Positions 12,293-23,585 of a stretch of DNA of 64,000 bases are shown piece by piece; position 1 is the stretch's first letter, and every line of letters starts with the position of its first letter. Made by a program: the position numbers and the translations under genes. The stretch comes from Willaertia magna (taxonomy: Eukaryota > Heterolobosea > Eutetramitea > Acrasida > Naegleriidae), in the NCBI GenBank assembly GCA_902984215.1, contig CADWAF010002006.1, positions 1-64,000 of the forward strand, in the 5' to 3' direction. Under the pieces are notes generated by a model. It ran no database searches. It was not told the origin of the DNA and was given only the letters and a program-made list of their open reading frames with translations.

Positions 12293-13270
12293 ACAGTTGA
12301 AATTATGTAATTAAGGCAAATATTTTATAAATTGATTTTAATGTTTTGTTTAGTTGTGATTAAAAGCTTACCTTAATAACTTTAGGTCAACCACCTGCCT
12401 TTGAATTATGTTAAAGCACAATACTCTATATCCGTATAACTATGTGTTTATCACAACTACTATTTTTAGACTTTCTATTAAAGAAATTATCTTTTTTTTT
12501 TACAAAAGAATTTTTTTAAACCACAATTTAACGACATTTAAAACGTTGTTGTTTTTTTTAAGCAAATAATTATACACTTACTTCCAGTTTATAAATATAA
12601 TACTTGTGCCACATATGGAAAAAGAATCTATCTGCAGTCTTTAACGAACAAACCAGTTTTGTAATTTTTATTTAATATGACAAGCGGCCAATATATTTTA
12701 AAATGTTTTAAAATTTTGATTATAGATAAATTATCACAGTTTTTTAGAGTTAGAACTTTGTTAAAGCTTGTAAGGAACCAAATCAAATAAACTATTTTAC
12801 AACCGTAAATCTGCATTTTCGTTTCAATTGAATTATTGTAATGTCAATTCATTGTTAAAATTGTTTGTTCTCCTTTTGAATTATTTTTTCTAATTAATGA
12901 AAGTCTATAGATTTTAAAAACGATATTTACAAAAAACAACAATTCTTTACAAAGTACTTTGTATTTTTTTTTCTCTAAAAAACTGTTTAACAACGTTAAG
13001 AAATACAAAAGTCTGTCAAACCCTTAAAATTTAACACAACTTAAAAACAAAGCCAACACTGTCTCAATAGTTTGTGTATTTTAATATTTGCTGGGTAAAA
13101 AATAACCAAATTTGTGACACTTTTACAAAAAAATCATCTGCTGACAAGTCACCACAGAAAAATGTACTTTGAACTTTTTATGCACTGTTCAATAACAATT
13201 AATACTGTGTTAATAAATTGTAAGTTACCAATTAATTAAATGAATGTATATTTATTTAAAGTGTATTGTT

Positions 13271-13387
13271 AAATCCCCTCAAATAGTGGTCTAGCTAGTA
13301 GTTTCACCGCAATGACAACTACTAATTATTGCTAATTACTTGTTTGTGCACAAAAATTATTGTTTATTGTTTCTGTTGAGGGGATTT
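13271..13387. ncRNA. candidate hairpin-closed element 3
   Basis: A 117-base element closed by a perfect 12-bp inverted repeat (AAATCCCCTCAA / TTGAGGGGATTT). Inside are a nine-pair hairpin with one bulge (GTAGTTTCA / TGACAACTAC) and a palindrome (TTTGTGCACAAA). ATTTATTTAA lies 15 bases upstream. The ATTATTGCTAATT stretch resembles the U4 segment that pairs with U6, but the closing end-to-end stem and the lack of a U4 5' stem-loop argue against U4. Confidence 0.42.
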
Positions 13388-14237
13388 CAATCATTGCATT
13401 TCAAATTCATCCAATTTTGTATAAAATTTTGAAATTGTATAAATTTGTTAAAAACAAGAAAAAATTAAAAACCTTTCAATGGGTGTTTGTATAAATAATA
13501 ATTGACACTTCGTTAAGTTTTCTTTAAATTTTAACAATTTGTTGTTATATTATTCAAATTATTAAATAACAACAAAGATAACTTAAAATACAAGTTCGTT
13601 ACCATAAAAAACATTATCTATACAACACGTGCAGTACAAAAAAGAGAGCAAACCTACAACCTGAGGTGAGGGATAACATTTTTGCTTTCATTTGTGTTGT
13701 ACAACAAAAAAAAAACCTTACAAAAAGACCATTACTCCATAAATAAATAATAGATCTTAAACATCTGAGCTTTTTCTGCAACGTTCACTCCAATAAATTT
13801 ATACAATACCATAAAAGATTCAAAAAACCAAATAAAAATTTAATTTCCAAAGTCCAAATTCCAAAAAGAAAAAAATAATGACTCATTATATCCTCAAAAA
13901 TATTTAAAAATATCATGTTCGATAAATTTGGAAAAAAACAGTTGTCCCTTAACTGACATGGTTTGATAATTTCACATCATCAACAACACAACACATACAC
14001 AATTTGATTCCCTTTCATTTCTCGTTTAAAATACAAAAAACACAAAAAACAATACAAAAAAAACAACAACAACAACAACTCTAGTTCTTTTTTACTAATT
14101 AAATTATTATTATTAACAATAACAGTCATCAAGTTCATTCATTTATTCATTTATTCATTCATTCAAAACAGACAAACTAACAAACAGACATACAAATAAA
14201 CAAATAAGAATACAAAAGAGATTATCCCTTATTAAAA

Positions 14238-15881
14238 ATGTCAAATAGCAACTGCAATAACAAAAGCAATAACAATGTGAATACAACAATAATAACACCT
14301 GCAACAACAACCACAACTACAACTGAAATTGTTATTGGAAGTGGTTCTTGTGGTTCTTTATTGTATAATGACAGTAATAACAGTAATAACATTCATAACA
14401 ACAATAGAGACTATCAACTTGAACAAGAACAAACATTAATGAATCACTTTTATTGTAAAGAACTACAACAAGAACAACAAGAACAACAAGAACAATCTCT
14501 TTCCATTAATGAAACATCTACAACATCAACTGCATGTTTATTAGATCAAAGTTACAATCATTATAGTAACAATAATAATAATTATTATCCTCAACATTAT
14601 TATTGTAGTAATAATAATAATCAATCCAATAGTCCACATTCTTCAACAACAACAACAAGTAATTCATCTTCTTCTTTATTTTCATCTACTAGCTCTTCAC
14701 CAACAATTAATAATAATTCACCATTAGCTACAACAACAACAACCATTAATGGTAATGCTGTTGGTGATAATAGTAATAATATCAGTATTGGTTCTGAATA
14801 TGTTAATAATACTTTACAAAAAAATACTTTACAAAAAAATACTTTACAACAAAAAGTGAATCAACAACAACAACAACAAGCAATGCCAACTTTAATTTTT
14901 GAAAATGAATCATTTTACAATTACACAAATAATAATAATTGTCATGACATTTATAATCATTCCACTCCTTCCATTTATGGAAAAATAAATAATAATACAG
15001 TTGACTATAATAATAATAATAAATTAAAACAAATGAAAAAAATTGTAAGTTATCATTCACCAAATAAAGTAAATGGAAAATATTGTCAAATTAGAAAAAA
15101 TTTAAGAAAATGTAAAAATTTTGAAAATAATTATTTTGTTTTACAATTAAATGAAAATAATTTTACAAATAATAATAATTTAAATACAACAACAACAAGA
15201 ATAGAATTTGACCATTGTGAAATTTCACACTTTACAAAAAGTAATAAAAATAAAATAAAAAAAAAGACAAGTAATACAATCAATAAAAAAGGAAAGAAAT
15301 CTATTACTGAAAATAAAACTGTACAACAACAATTATCACCAAATATGGAACAACAATCATCACCAAATATGAATAATAATGAAGAAGAAGAAATTTCAAA
15401 GTTATTGTTACCTTCCACTTCAACAACAAGTACAACAAATAATTTAAAAATTGGACTAGATTCACAACAACAACAACAATCACTTTTTACAACAATGAAC
15501 TGTCATTACAATAATAATTACAGTAATTCAAGTTTACAAAATATGTCAACAATGACGTTACAAAATGTATTCAATAATAATAATGGAAATTATAAAAATG
15601 AAAATATAGTTGTTACAAGTAATGACAATGTTGAAGAACTACAACAAGTAAATAACGTTGTAAATAATAATAATAGTTTATTTGGAAGTATACCATTTAT
15701 GGAAGAATTTTTTAATGGTTGTAATGATGGTGACAATAATAATAATAATAATGTTAGAAGAAATTCAATCATTTCACAAACCATGTTATTACCAAATTTG
15801 GATATTATTGATGTGACGACTCCAATGATTGATATTTCAACATTTCTTTCAAGTGAAGAATTTTTAAATTTAGATAATTAA
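14238..15881 (+). CDS. Asn/Gln/Thr-rich protein, unrecognised
   Basis: 547 residues starting at an ATG with a CAA-rich leader upstream. Most is Asn, Gln, Thr and Ser homopolymer, including three NTLQ-type repeats near 14815-14850 and poly-Q runs. One more ordered basic segment lies near residues 270-340 (VSYHSPNKVNGKYCQIRKNL, then a Cys/Lys-rich stretch). The C-terminus is acidic and hydrophobic (DISTFLSSEEFLNLDN), reminiscent of activation-type tails. A regulatory or nuclear role is only a guess; no domain is recognised. Confidence 0.65.
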   Translation: MSNSNCNNKSNNNVNTTIITPATTTTTTTEIVIGSGSCGSLLYNDSNNSNNIHNNNRDYQLEQEQTLMNHFYCKELQQEQQEQQEQSLSINETSTTSTACLLDQSYNHYSNNNNNYYPQHYYCSNNNNQSNSPHSSTTTTSNSSSSLFSSTSSSPTINNNSPLATTTTTINGNAVGDNSNNISIGSEYVNNTLQKNTLQKNTLQQKVNQQQQQQAMPTLIFENESFYNYTNNNNCHDIYNHSTPSIYGKINNNTVDYNNNNKLKQMKKIVSYHSPNKVNGKYCQIRKNLRKCKNFENNYFVLQLNENNFTNNNNLNTTTTRIEFDHCEISHFTKSNKNKIKKKTSNTINKKGKKSITENKTVQQQLSPNMEQQSSPNMNNNEEEEISKLLLPSTSTTSTTNNLKIGLDSQQQQQSLFTTMNCHYNNNYSNSSLQNMSTMTLQNVFNNNNGNYKNENIVVTSNDNVEELQQVNNVVNNNNSLFGSIPFMEEFFNGCNDGDNNNNNNVRRNSIISQTMLLPNLDIIDVTTPMIDISTFLSSEEFLNLDN

Positions 15882-16660
15882 AAATTTGTTTATAAAAATG
15901 TAATAAAAATGTAATAAAAAAAGTTTACAAAATTAAATTTTAAAAAATTGTTGTGCTGTCGACAAGTGTAAAAAACTATACAAAAAATTTTATTTCATTA
16001 TTTAAATACAAGACTGTGTTGTAATTATTTATAAAACAATTTTATTCCATTGTTAAAAAAATAGAAAGCAAGCTTTAACATTAAATATCTAACTCATCTA
16101 CATATAAGTTACTAGGGACGAGATTTCATAAATCTTAAACTGATTAAAGGTGAAAAAAAGTGACTTTAAGAAAAATAACTATTTTAATTGCAACTAATTT
16201 ATGGGTTTAAATACAAATAAACTCTAAATTGGTATTTTCAGCGTGTCTCCCAATAGCGCGCCTTAATAAAAAATACAAAAGCAAAACAGAAATATACTAT
16301 GCATTGAAAAAGAACTATTCATATAAGATTACTTTAAATTTTAATTTATAACTAAAAATTGAATTTTTGCTCATCTCTGTAACTGCAAAGTTCATTTTAT
16401 AATTTCCAAATTATGGTTTGCAAAAAAAACAATTTAAAATAATACAATTTATTCAAAAATTGCGTCAACTATGGACAATTATTGCAACATGATTGTTGCG
16501 ATACTATTATAATAGAGTTTATTCCCTAAAAAACTATTCCAACAACAACAACCATATCTTCATCAATCAACAAACAAACCATTATAATTGCAGACACACA
16601 AAAACACTAATGAAAATGATTTAAATAATACACAAAACTTTATTTAGAAAAAAATAAATT
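15882..16660. other. intergenic with a dispersed repeat copy
   Basis: The spacer lies between two converging genes. It holds a repeat at about 16121-16460 with related sequence in the AT island to the right (see the repeat entries). Outside the repeat I see nothing identifiable. Confidence 0.5.
16121..16460 (+). repeat. dispersed intergenic repeat, least AT-decayed copy
   Basis: The first part (16121-16241) aligns by hand with 22625-22746 in the same orientation at roughly 79% identity over about 124 positions. The second part (16341-16460, containing ATTATGGTTTGCAAAAAAAA) aligns with 23470-23585 in the opposite orientation. No ORF is seen in it. It could be a transposon remnant or a non-coding repeat family. 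Confidence 0.55.
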
Positions 16661-17192
16661 TTAACCTCTCTTTCCAATAAATGCTTTTTGTTCAGCTTCC
16701 AATTCAATATTTACATTAATAACATCATCAATAATAAATTTAACAACATTTTCCTTCTTTTTTTGAATACCTTCTTTTAATAATTTAATAATTTGTTCTT
16801 TCTTTAAAGTTAATTCAAAATTATCATTACCACCTTGTAAATGTTCAGTTTGAAATTTTTGAAATAAAATTTCTTTTGATTCTTTAAATTTTTTTATTTC
16901 ATTATCTGCTTCATCTTTAGCTTGTTTTAATTTAATTAATCTTTCTATTTTTTTTTTTAGTTATTGTTTGGGTTGTTGTTATCATGATTTTTTAATGAGA
17001 GGATTCATCATGATGATAATAAACATTAGATTGCGGAATAAGTGTTAAAAGTAGTAATAGTTCGTTAACATGTTAATAAACATTTGTATATGAGAAAAAC
17101 AACTTACGTTTTCTTGCTTCTTTAACAATTTCTGAAGCTTCTTGTTCTGCTTGTAATAAATATTGAATATTTGTTGATTTCTTGGATGCCAT
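16661..17192 (-). CDS. V-type H+-ATPase subunit G, one intron
   Basis: Subunit G forms, with E, the peripheral stalks of the vacuolar proton pump. Exon 1 is 17192-17108 (28 codons plus one base); exon 2 is 16944-16661; the intervening 163-bp intron is GTAAGT...ATAG. Splicing gives 122 residues, close to the usual 110-120. The product begins MASKKSTNIQYLLQAEQEA and continues EIVKEARKQRLIKLKQAKDE, matching the conserved N-terminal half of the family, an alpha-helix rich in Ala, Glu and Lys with an EA-KxRxxRLxxAKxEA pattern. The C-terminal half is a second charged helical region. The gene is too small and split to appear as one long ORF. The call is strong on sequence pattern and length. Confidence 0.88.
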
Positions 17193-17313
17193 TTGTTGTT
17201 GTATTCTCAGATATAAACTCTTCAAAAAAAAAAAGAAGGATAGTGATTCCGGGTAGAAAGGTTACTCTATTTTTTTTTAAAAAAAAATTTAGTTTTTAAT
17301 TTTTTTTAAAAAA

Positions 17314-17598
17314 TTAATCGTCGTCATCTCCGTCCATTTGTTTTGGAGACCTTTCTTTTTCTGTTTGAGTGTTTAAGGGATGGATATACCCAACAAACAA
17401 CAAACTAATAGATACTGTGGGTGGGGCTTGTGGTTTTTGTAAAAAGTGTTGATCACAACAATAATCGATTAAGGAGAAGATGTTAATTTTATTTACTTTA
17501 ATAGAATGTGAATTGACTAATAGTAGTTGACTAGTGGTGGTTTGTGATTTAAACAATTTAAAATTCTGTCTTAATAATAATCGTTCAATAATAATCAT
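17314..17598 (-). CDS. Small hypothetical protein (94 aa)
   Basis: The ORF has an ATG start and TAA stop and is not low-complexity, unlike most chance ORFs here. The first 30 residues are basic and hydrophobic (MIIIERLLLRQNFKLFKSQ), compatible with a mitochondrial targeting sequence. The middle holds two adjacent Cys (DYCCDQHF) and the end a Pro-rich hydrophobic stretch (PQAPPTVSISLLFVGYIHPL) followed by an acidic tail (MDGDDDD). No family is recognised. The better codon quality than the flanks is the main support. Confidence 0.4.
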   Translation of the reverse strand: MIIIERLLLRQNFKLFKSQTTTSQLLLVNSHSIKVNKINIFSLIDYCCDQHFLQKPQAPPTVSISLLFVGYIHPLNTQTEKERSPKQMDGDDDD

Positions 17599-17849
17599 TC
17601 AATAAAATAAATAGTGAATTGTTGTTTTATTTTGTAATTTTATTTATTTTAATTTATTTATTTTTATTATTTTGTGAATTGTAAAAGTAAATGACATTTT
17701 AAAAGTGGTAAATAAAACACTATTGTCAATGTTACCTATTTTGTTAGATTGATTGATTGACAGTTATAAATCATAATTTCTAGAACAACAATGATTTACA
17801 ATTACAACAATTTATAACTGTAATAATTACTTTTTAAAAATTTTAAAAT

Positions 17850-19586
17850 TTACATTAAATATTTTGTTAACATTCCACTAATTACAATACATAAACATAA
17901 CATGATTCTACTAAAATATAAATCTTCTTCTTTTTTATTTATCATTTTTGTAGTTAATATTCTATTATTAGAATTATTAGAATAATTATTTAATAAAATA
18001 TTATTATTATTCATTAAATGATTATTATTCATTAAATGATTATTGTCATTATTATTTGTTGTTAATGTTGTTTCTATTGGTTGTTGTAAAATATTGTCAC
18101 AATCATTATAGTTATCAATAATGACATGATTTACAATAATTGATTGATTAATTTCATTATTTTCAATCATTTCTAATTGTTCTTTATTTTCTTCTTCTTT
18201 TTCTATAATTAATTGTTCTTCTTTTTTTAATAATAATAATTTCAAATTATTAGCATCAATTCTCTTTTTAGGATCTTCTTCTAACATATTCACTAAAACA
18301 ATATTAATTAATTTATTTGAATAATTTTTATTTAATTTATTAAAAATTTCCATTTTTTCACTTTCAGAAAATTTATTAAAATTACTAATATCATTTCCAT
18401 TTAAAGTCATTAATTTATAAATCGTTATACCTAATGCAAAAATATCAGATTTATAAGAATATTCATTTTGTAATAATATTTCTGGAGCTAAATATCCAAC
18501 AGTTCCCATAATAGAATTAGTCATTGAATTATTATTTAATTTTTTAGCTAAACCAAAATCTGCCAATTTAATTTCAATTTTATCATTTTGTAAATTTTTT
18601 ATTAAAATATTTTCTAATTTTATATCTCTATGAATAATATTATTTTGTTCTAAATAAATTAGTGCATCACATGATTGTTGTAATATTTGTAAAATTAAAT
18701 TTTCTGATAAATATTCTTGTTGTTGTTGTAATAAATTATTTTGTAAAGTTTTAAAATCATCTATAAATTTTTTTAAACTACCATTTTCTAATAATTCCAT
18801 TTCTATAATTAATTTATTGTCTTTAATAAAATAAAGATCTTTTACAATTAAAATATTTAAATGTTTTAAATTAATTAAATGAAGTGCTTCTTTTAAACCA
18901 TTATTCTTTTCTAAAACATCTTTTGTTTTAATAATTTTAATTGCAATTTCATTATTATTTTTTAAATTTATACATTTAAATACTTTACCAAATGCACCTT
19001 GTCCAATTTTAGAAATTATTTTATAATTTTTTTCATTTTCTAATACGCTTTTAATGGATATTTTTTTATTAAAATTGTCATCTGGATTATTTGTTGTAAT
19101 CATTTCTTGTTGTTCTTGTTGTTGTGGTTGTTGTTGTTGTGGTTCTTTTATTGATTGTTGTAAAGTGTTTTTGTCACTATAAATAATGGAATAACCACCA
19201 CTATTATTATTGTTGATGGATGTGTTATTAATGTCACTTTTGTTACTTGTCATTTGATTTGTGACATTATCACTACTATTACTGCTACTAATCATTTTAA
19301 AGGGTTGTAATGTTGTTGTTGTATTATTTATTTGATTATTTATTTGATTATTACCATTTTTAGTATTATTGTCATCTGGATTATCATTTATTAATGAAGT
19401 TGTAACTATTTTTAAATTATTATTTATATTTTCGGAATTGTCAGTATTGTCAATGGTTGTTGTTGTAATTTTTAAATTATTATTGTCATTGTCACTACTA
19501 GTAGTAGTATAATTGTTGTCATTATAGTCACTATTGTTATTATTGCAGTTAATTAAATAATTATATTCACTTGTACTGATCATCAT
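17850..19586 (-). CDS. Ser/Thr protein kinase with C-terminal hydrophobic tail
   Basis: 578 residues. Residues 1-180 are Asn/Thr/Gln-rich and disordered. The kinase domain covers about 188-460. Visible motifs are the glycine loop GQGAFGKV (195-202), VAIK-type lysine (AIKIIK, about K217), catalytic loop HRDIKLEN (319-326), DFG (343-345), a GTVGYLAPE activation segment (361-369) and the DIFALG helix. All key residues are present, so it should be active. The HRDIKLEN and GTxGYxAPE pattern fits NEK/CAMK-like Ser/Thr kinases, but the family is not resolved. The end has a hydrophobic segment (IMLCLCIVISGMLTKYLM) that would make it tail-anchored, which is unusual for a soluble-type kinase. Confidence 0.9.
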   Translation of the reverse strand: MMISTSEYNYLINCNNNNSDYNDNNYTTTSSDNDNNNLKITTTTIDNTDNSENINNNLKIVTTSLINDNPDDNNTKNGNNQINNQINNTTTTLQPFKMISSSNSSDNVTNQMTSNKSDINNTSINNNNSGGYSIIYSDKNTLQQSIKEPQQQQPQQQEQQEMITTNNPDDNFNKKISIKSVLENEKNYKIISKIGQGAFGKVFKCINLKNNNEIAIKIIKTKDVLEKNNGLKEALHLINLKHLNILIVKDLYFIKDNKLIIEMELLENGSLKKFIDDFKTLQNNLLQQQQEYLSENLILQILQQSCDALIYLEQNNIIHRDIKLENILIKNLQNDKIEIKLADFGLAKKLNNNSMTNSIMGTVGYLAPEILLQNEYSYKSDIFALGITIYKLMTLNGNDISNFNKFSESEKMEIFNKLNKNYSNKLINIVLVNMLEEDPKKRIDANNLKLLLLKKEEQLIIEKEEENKEQLEMIENNEINQSIIVNHVIIDNYNDCDNILQQPIETTLTTNNNDNNHLMNNNHLMNNNNILLNNYSNNSNNRILTTKMINKKEEDLYFSRIMLCLCIVISGMLTKYLM

Positions 19587-22500
19587 TTATATTCTTATTT
19601 GGAAATTAAAAACACTTATTGTTGTTGTTATTGTTTGACTAACTGCGCTATCTATCTTTTTATCGATACGGTATACAAACAACTACTTGTGTGTATCTTT
19701 GAATATTTTTTTTTTCTAAAGAAAAACGTGTTTTTTTTTATTTGAAATTAGTTTGTTTACAACTCGAAATGAAAGCTTGCTTGATGACAAACTTGTTGGT
19801 AACTAAAAATAATAAATGATCTTTTGTATAGTTACAAAGATAAACTATTATTTTTTGCGGTAAAAGAGGATAAATGATTTATTAATAATAATTAATTACT
19901 ACCACTATTATTAATAATAATGATACTAATGATACTAATAAATGAATGAATGAATTAAATAAATTAAAAATACAACAATCATATAACAGTATACTATAAG
20001 AAAATAATATTATTTATTGATAAAAAATTTCAAGTTTTTTATTGTGTTTGTTTATAAAGGTAATAATAATGATTGTATTAAATTTTATATAAGTTTTAAC
20101 ATTGTTTGTTAATTATGTTTTAAAATTTATTCTTAAATATATTAAATTTTAATTGAATTTTTATTTAAAGTATTTTGTTAATAATAAAAAGTATAAATAT
20201 TTTTTTAAAAAGTTACTAATTTTAAAATAAAAATAGTATACATTTATAATAATTTTTTATAATATTACAATTTATTATTTAATAAATAAATAATAATTAA
20301 TTGTTAATATTTAATTATTTAAATAATAACACAAAAAATATTTACAAATTTAAATATTAATCATTAATTTTTAAATATAATAAATTTTAATAATAATTCT
20401 GTTTATAAAAAAAATAATAATATTTTTATTAATTTTAATTAAGTAAAATATAATTAAAGATTTAATAATTAAAAATAAATATTTAATATTAAATTTAATA
20501 TATAATTTATAAAAAATTAATAAATAATTATAATTTAATACTATATAAAAATTAATTTTTAAGGAAATATATTTAATATTATATATAAATATTATTATTT
20601 AATATTTTGTCGATAAAATTTTTTAAATTTTGATTTTATGATATAAATTTATATATTTTTAAATATAAAAGATTAGTTGTTTTTTATATTGAAATTAAAA
20701 AATATAAAGTAAAATATAATATTTTTTATTAATAATATTTTATTGAAAAAATAGTTTTGTAAATATAAATAAAATAAAATAATAGTTATTGTATAAATTT
20801 ATTTTTAATTTTTTTTGATATTTTTATTTTTAATTAAAGATGATGAAATTGAAAATTTAATTATAATTAAAAATTTATAAATTTAAATTACTAAAAAACA
20901 AATTTTACTTCTTTTTTTTAACTTTTATAATATACTAAAAAATTTAACAAAAATCATTAAAAATTTTAAACTATTTACAAAAGTAATTAAAATTTTTTTA
21001 TTATTTTTATATGAAATAAATTATTTTTTTTTAAGAAAAAAATGATTAATAAAAATTTTTAATTTAAGATTTTCTTTATTTTACTTTGTTTAAAATAGAT
21101 TTATTTTTTTTATTTATAAAAAAAAATTTATTATTAATTCAATTTGTTATATATTAATTTAAAAATTTTTATATAACATAATTAACTATTGTTAGTATTA
21201 TATATAAATTTAATATTAAATTTTACTAAAATAATTATTTTTATTATTTAATTTAAATTAAATATTAATATTATATCAATAATTAAAACAAAAAATAAAA
21301 TAATTTTTTTATATTCATATAATATATATAATTTACTATATTAAAGTAATTAATTAATGTTTTTAATAATTATATTTAATAAAAAAGAAAAAATATTAAA
21401 AATATTATTAATTTTTACAAAAATAAAATTAATATCATAAAATTGATAAAATTAATTTTTTAATTATTTGTGATTAATTTATTGATAATAAATTGTTTTA
21501 TTAATAGAGTGAATAAAAATAATAAATATTTATATTATAATATTAAAAATTCTTTATATTATAAATATTATAATTATAAATTATTTATTTTTATAATTTT
21601 TAATATATTAATAGAAAATATTATTATATATTTATTATATATAATTTAATATATAATATAATATTTATTAAATATTTATTAATATAAATAATAAAAAAAA
21701 GATTTAATTAATTTAATTTTTAATATTTTAGAGTTGAAATATATTAAAATTAAAAAAAATAAATAAATTAATGCTTTAAAATTATATTTATGTAATATTA
21801 TATAATATTATAAAATATTATTTAATAATTTTTTTTTAAATTTATTTTAAATGAAAAAAAAATTATGAAAATTATTTAAAAAAATTATAAATTTATTAAA
21901 AAACAGAATATAATAATAAAATTTAAGAAAGTAATATTAATAAGTTTTAAAACATATAAAAATTGTATATTTATTTTATTGTTAGATTTTTTTTAATTTA
22001 TAGTTTTAAAATATAAAAATATTGTATACAATAAAGATTATAGCATTAATAAAAATATTAAATTAAAAATTACTAACAGTACAATATATAAAAGTTATAA
22101 TTGTAATAAATATATTATAATTAATCATATTCATATATTTATTATTTAAGTAATATTTTAATTATAAATAATAGAAATAATGTTTAGTAAAGTAATGGTA
22201 AAGATATGTTATTATATAATTAATTGTAATGTTTTGTTGTAATGTTTTTTTTTGTAAAGTATTTTTTTATAAATATATTTTATTAATAATAAAATATTTA
22301 ATATGAAACAATTTACTTAATAGTATTATTTTATATAAAAAATGTATTTAAAATAGAGGATTATTATTTTTTTATGTTTGTACATAGAAAATTATGTTAA
22401 TGACTTATATATGTTAGATTTTCTATGTAAATAAGTAATTTAAATAAAAGATAACAATAAAAGTTAAATATTCATTAATATTTAAATTGATACTTTTTTT

Positions 22501-22624
22501 TATTTTTTAAATAAAATTTACTAAAAATTATTTTACAGCTCATAATATTAGAGTATTTTAAATAGAAGATAGTATTAGTTTTAATTATAGGTGAAAAAAT
22601 ATTATTTAATATTATATTTAAAAA

Positions 22625-22746
22625 AGATTTCATAAATCTTAAATTGATAAACAATAAAAAAAAGTGACTTTAAAAAAAATAATTGTTAAAATTTTGATTA
22701 ATTTATAAGTTCACATAAAAATAAAATATAAATTTGTATTTTTTTT
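22625..22746 (+). repeat. AT-decayed copy of the 16.1-kb repeat
   Basis: It shares long exact words with 16121-16241 (GATTTCATAAATCTTAAA; AAAAAAAGTGACTTTAA). Of about 26 differences counted by hand, about 17 replace a G or C with A or T, 5 do the reverse and 4 are neutral. This fits an AT-biased mutational decay. Confidence 0.6.
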
Positions 22747-23469
22747 AAAGTTTATTTAGAAAAACAAAATTTAAAAATTAAATTAATACTAATCTCATAT
22801 CTATCACTAAAATGTATCATAATAAAAATATTTTTATATTGAATATAATCTTTAAATAAGTAAAAATATAAATGTTTTATACTTTTTATGATAGAAAAAA
22901 TTACTAATTTTGTTAATGTTTAAAATAAAAATTATTGAAATATTCAAAATTTTGTACAACATTATAAATATAAAGTTTTAAAATTTATTTATTATAAATT
23001 ATTTTCATAAGTTTATGTTTAATGTGAAGTAATTTTTTCTAATTATAGATTAAGCATAGTAATTTATAATTAATACTGTTTATATAATATCATTTTATCA
23101 TTAAAAATTCCATATTACACTTTTTAAACCTTCTTATACCTTATTCTAATACCCCTGTTTTGAAGATATTTTTTATATAAAACAATACTATTGAGTAAAC
23201 TGTTTTATATTAAGTATTTTATTATTAATAAAAAAACCAAAATATCTTAAATTAGAATATTATATTTTTTATTTTTTTTTATTCCTAAAACAAAAATTAT
23301 TTATTAACAGCAAGCTTTTTAGTATTTAATTAATTTTTTAAACTAATAATATCTCACATTATTGCTTTTGGTTCTTTATTTTTTTTTTTAATGTTGTCAA
23401 TTATTGTAATTTTTATTATTATTATCACAATAATATATTTAAATTAATCAGTTCATTGTGGTAATAGTT

Positions 23470-23585
23470 TTGTATTGTTTAAAATTGTTTTTTTTTTGCA
23501 AACCATAATTTATAAAATAATTTTTTTTTGTATAGTTATAGAAATGAGGGTATCACAGTAAATATTTAGTTATAAAATTATAAAT
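23470..23585 (-). repeat. inverted copy of the second part of the 16.1-kb repeat
   Basis: The reverse complement carries ATTATGGTTTGCAAAAAAAA, followed by ACAATTTTAAA and preceded by a TTTATAACTAAA...CTCAT...TATAACT series in the same order as 16341-16460. Identity is lower than in the first part and gaps are needed. Confidence 0.5.

Larger units (their letters stand above)
10546..14237. other. long non-coding region with hairpin elements and degenerate repeats
   Basis: About 3.7 kb with no credible ORF. It holds three elements closed by perfect terminal inverted repeats (10978-11040, 12198-12292, 13271-13387). It also holds a recurring motif CCTTAATAACTTT...TCAAC near 11354 and 12371, CACAACTACTATT near 11937 and 12455, and poly-T followed by AAACCATAATT-like words near 11080, 11995 and 12511. 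These shared words suggest degenerate repeats or several small RNA genes. The last 250 bases, with CAA and ATTC runs, are probably the promoter and leader of the gene at 14238. Confidence 0.5.

Noticed and set aside
12628..12816. 62-codon minus-strand open frame
   Set aside because: It has an ATG but no features, isolated in a spacer with repeats; chance is likely.
13271..13387. U4 snRNA
   Set aside because: ATTATTGCTAATT resembles the U4 segment that pairs with U6, but the 5' stem-loop kink-turn, a clear Sm site and the U4 5' end are missing, and the ends pair with each other.
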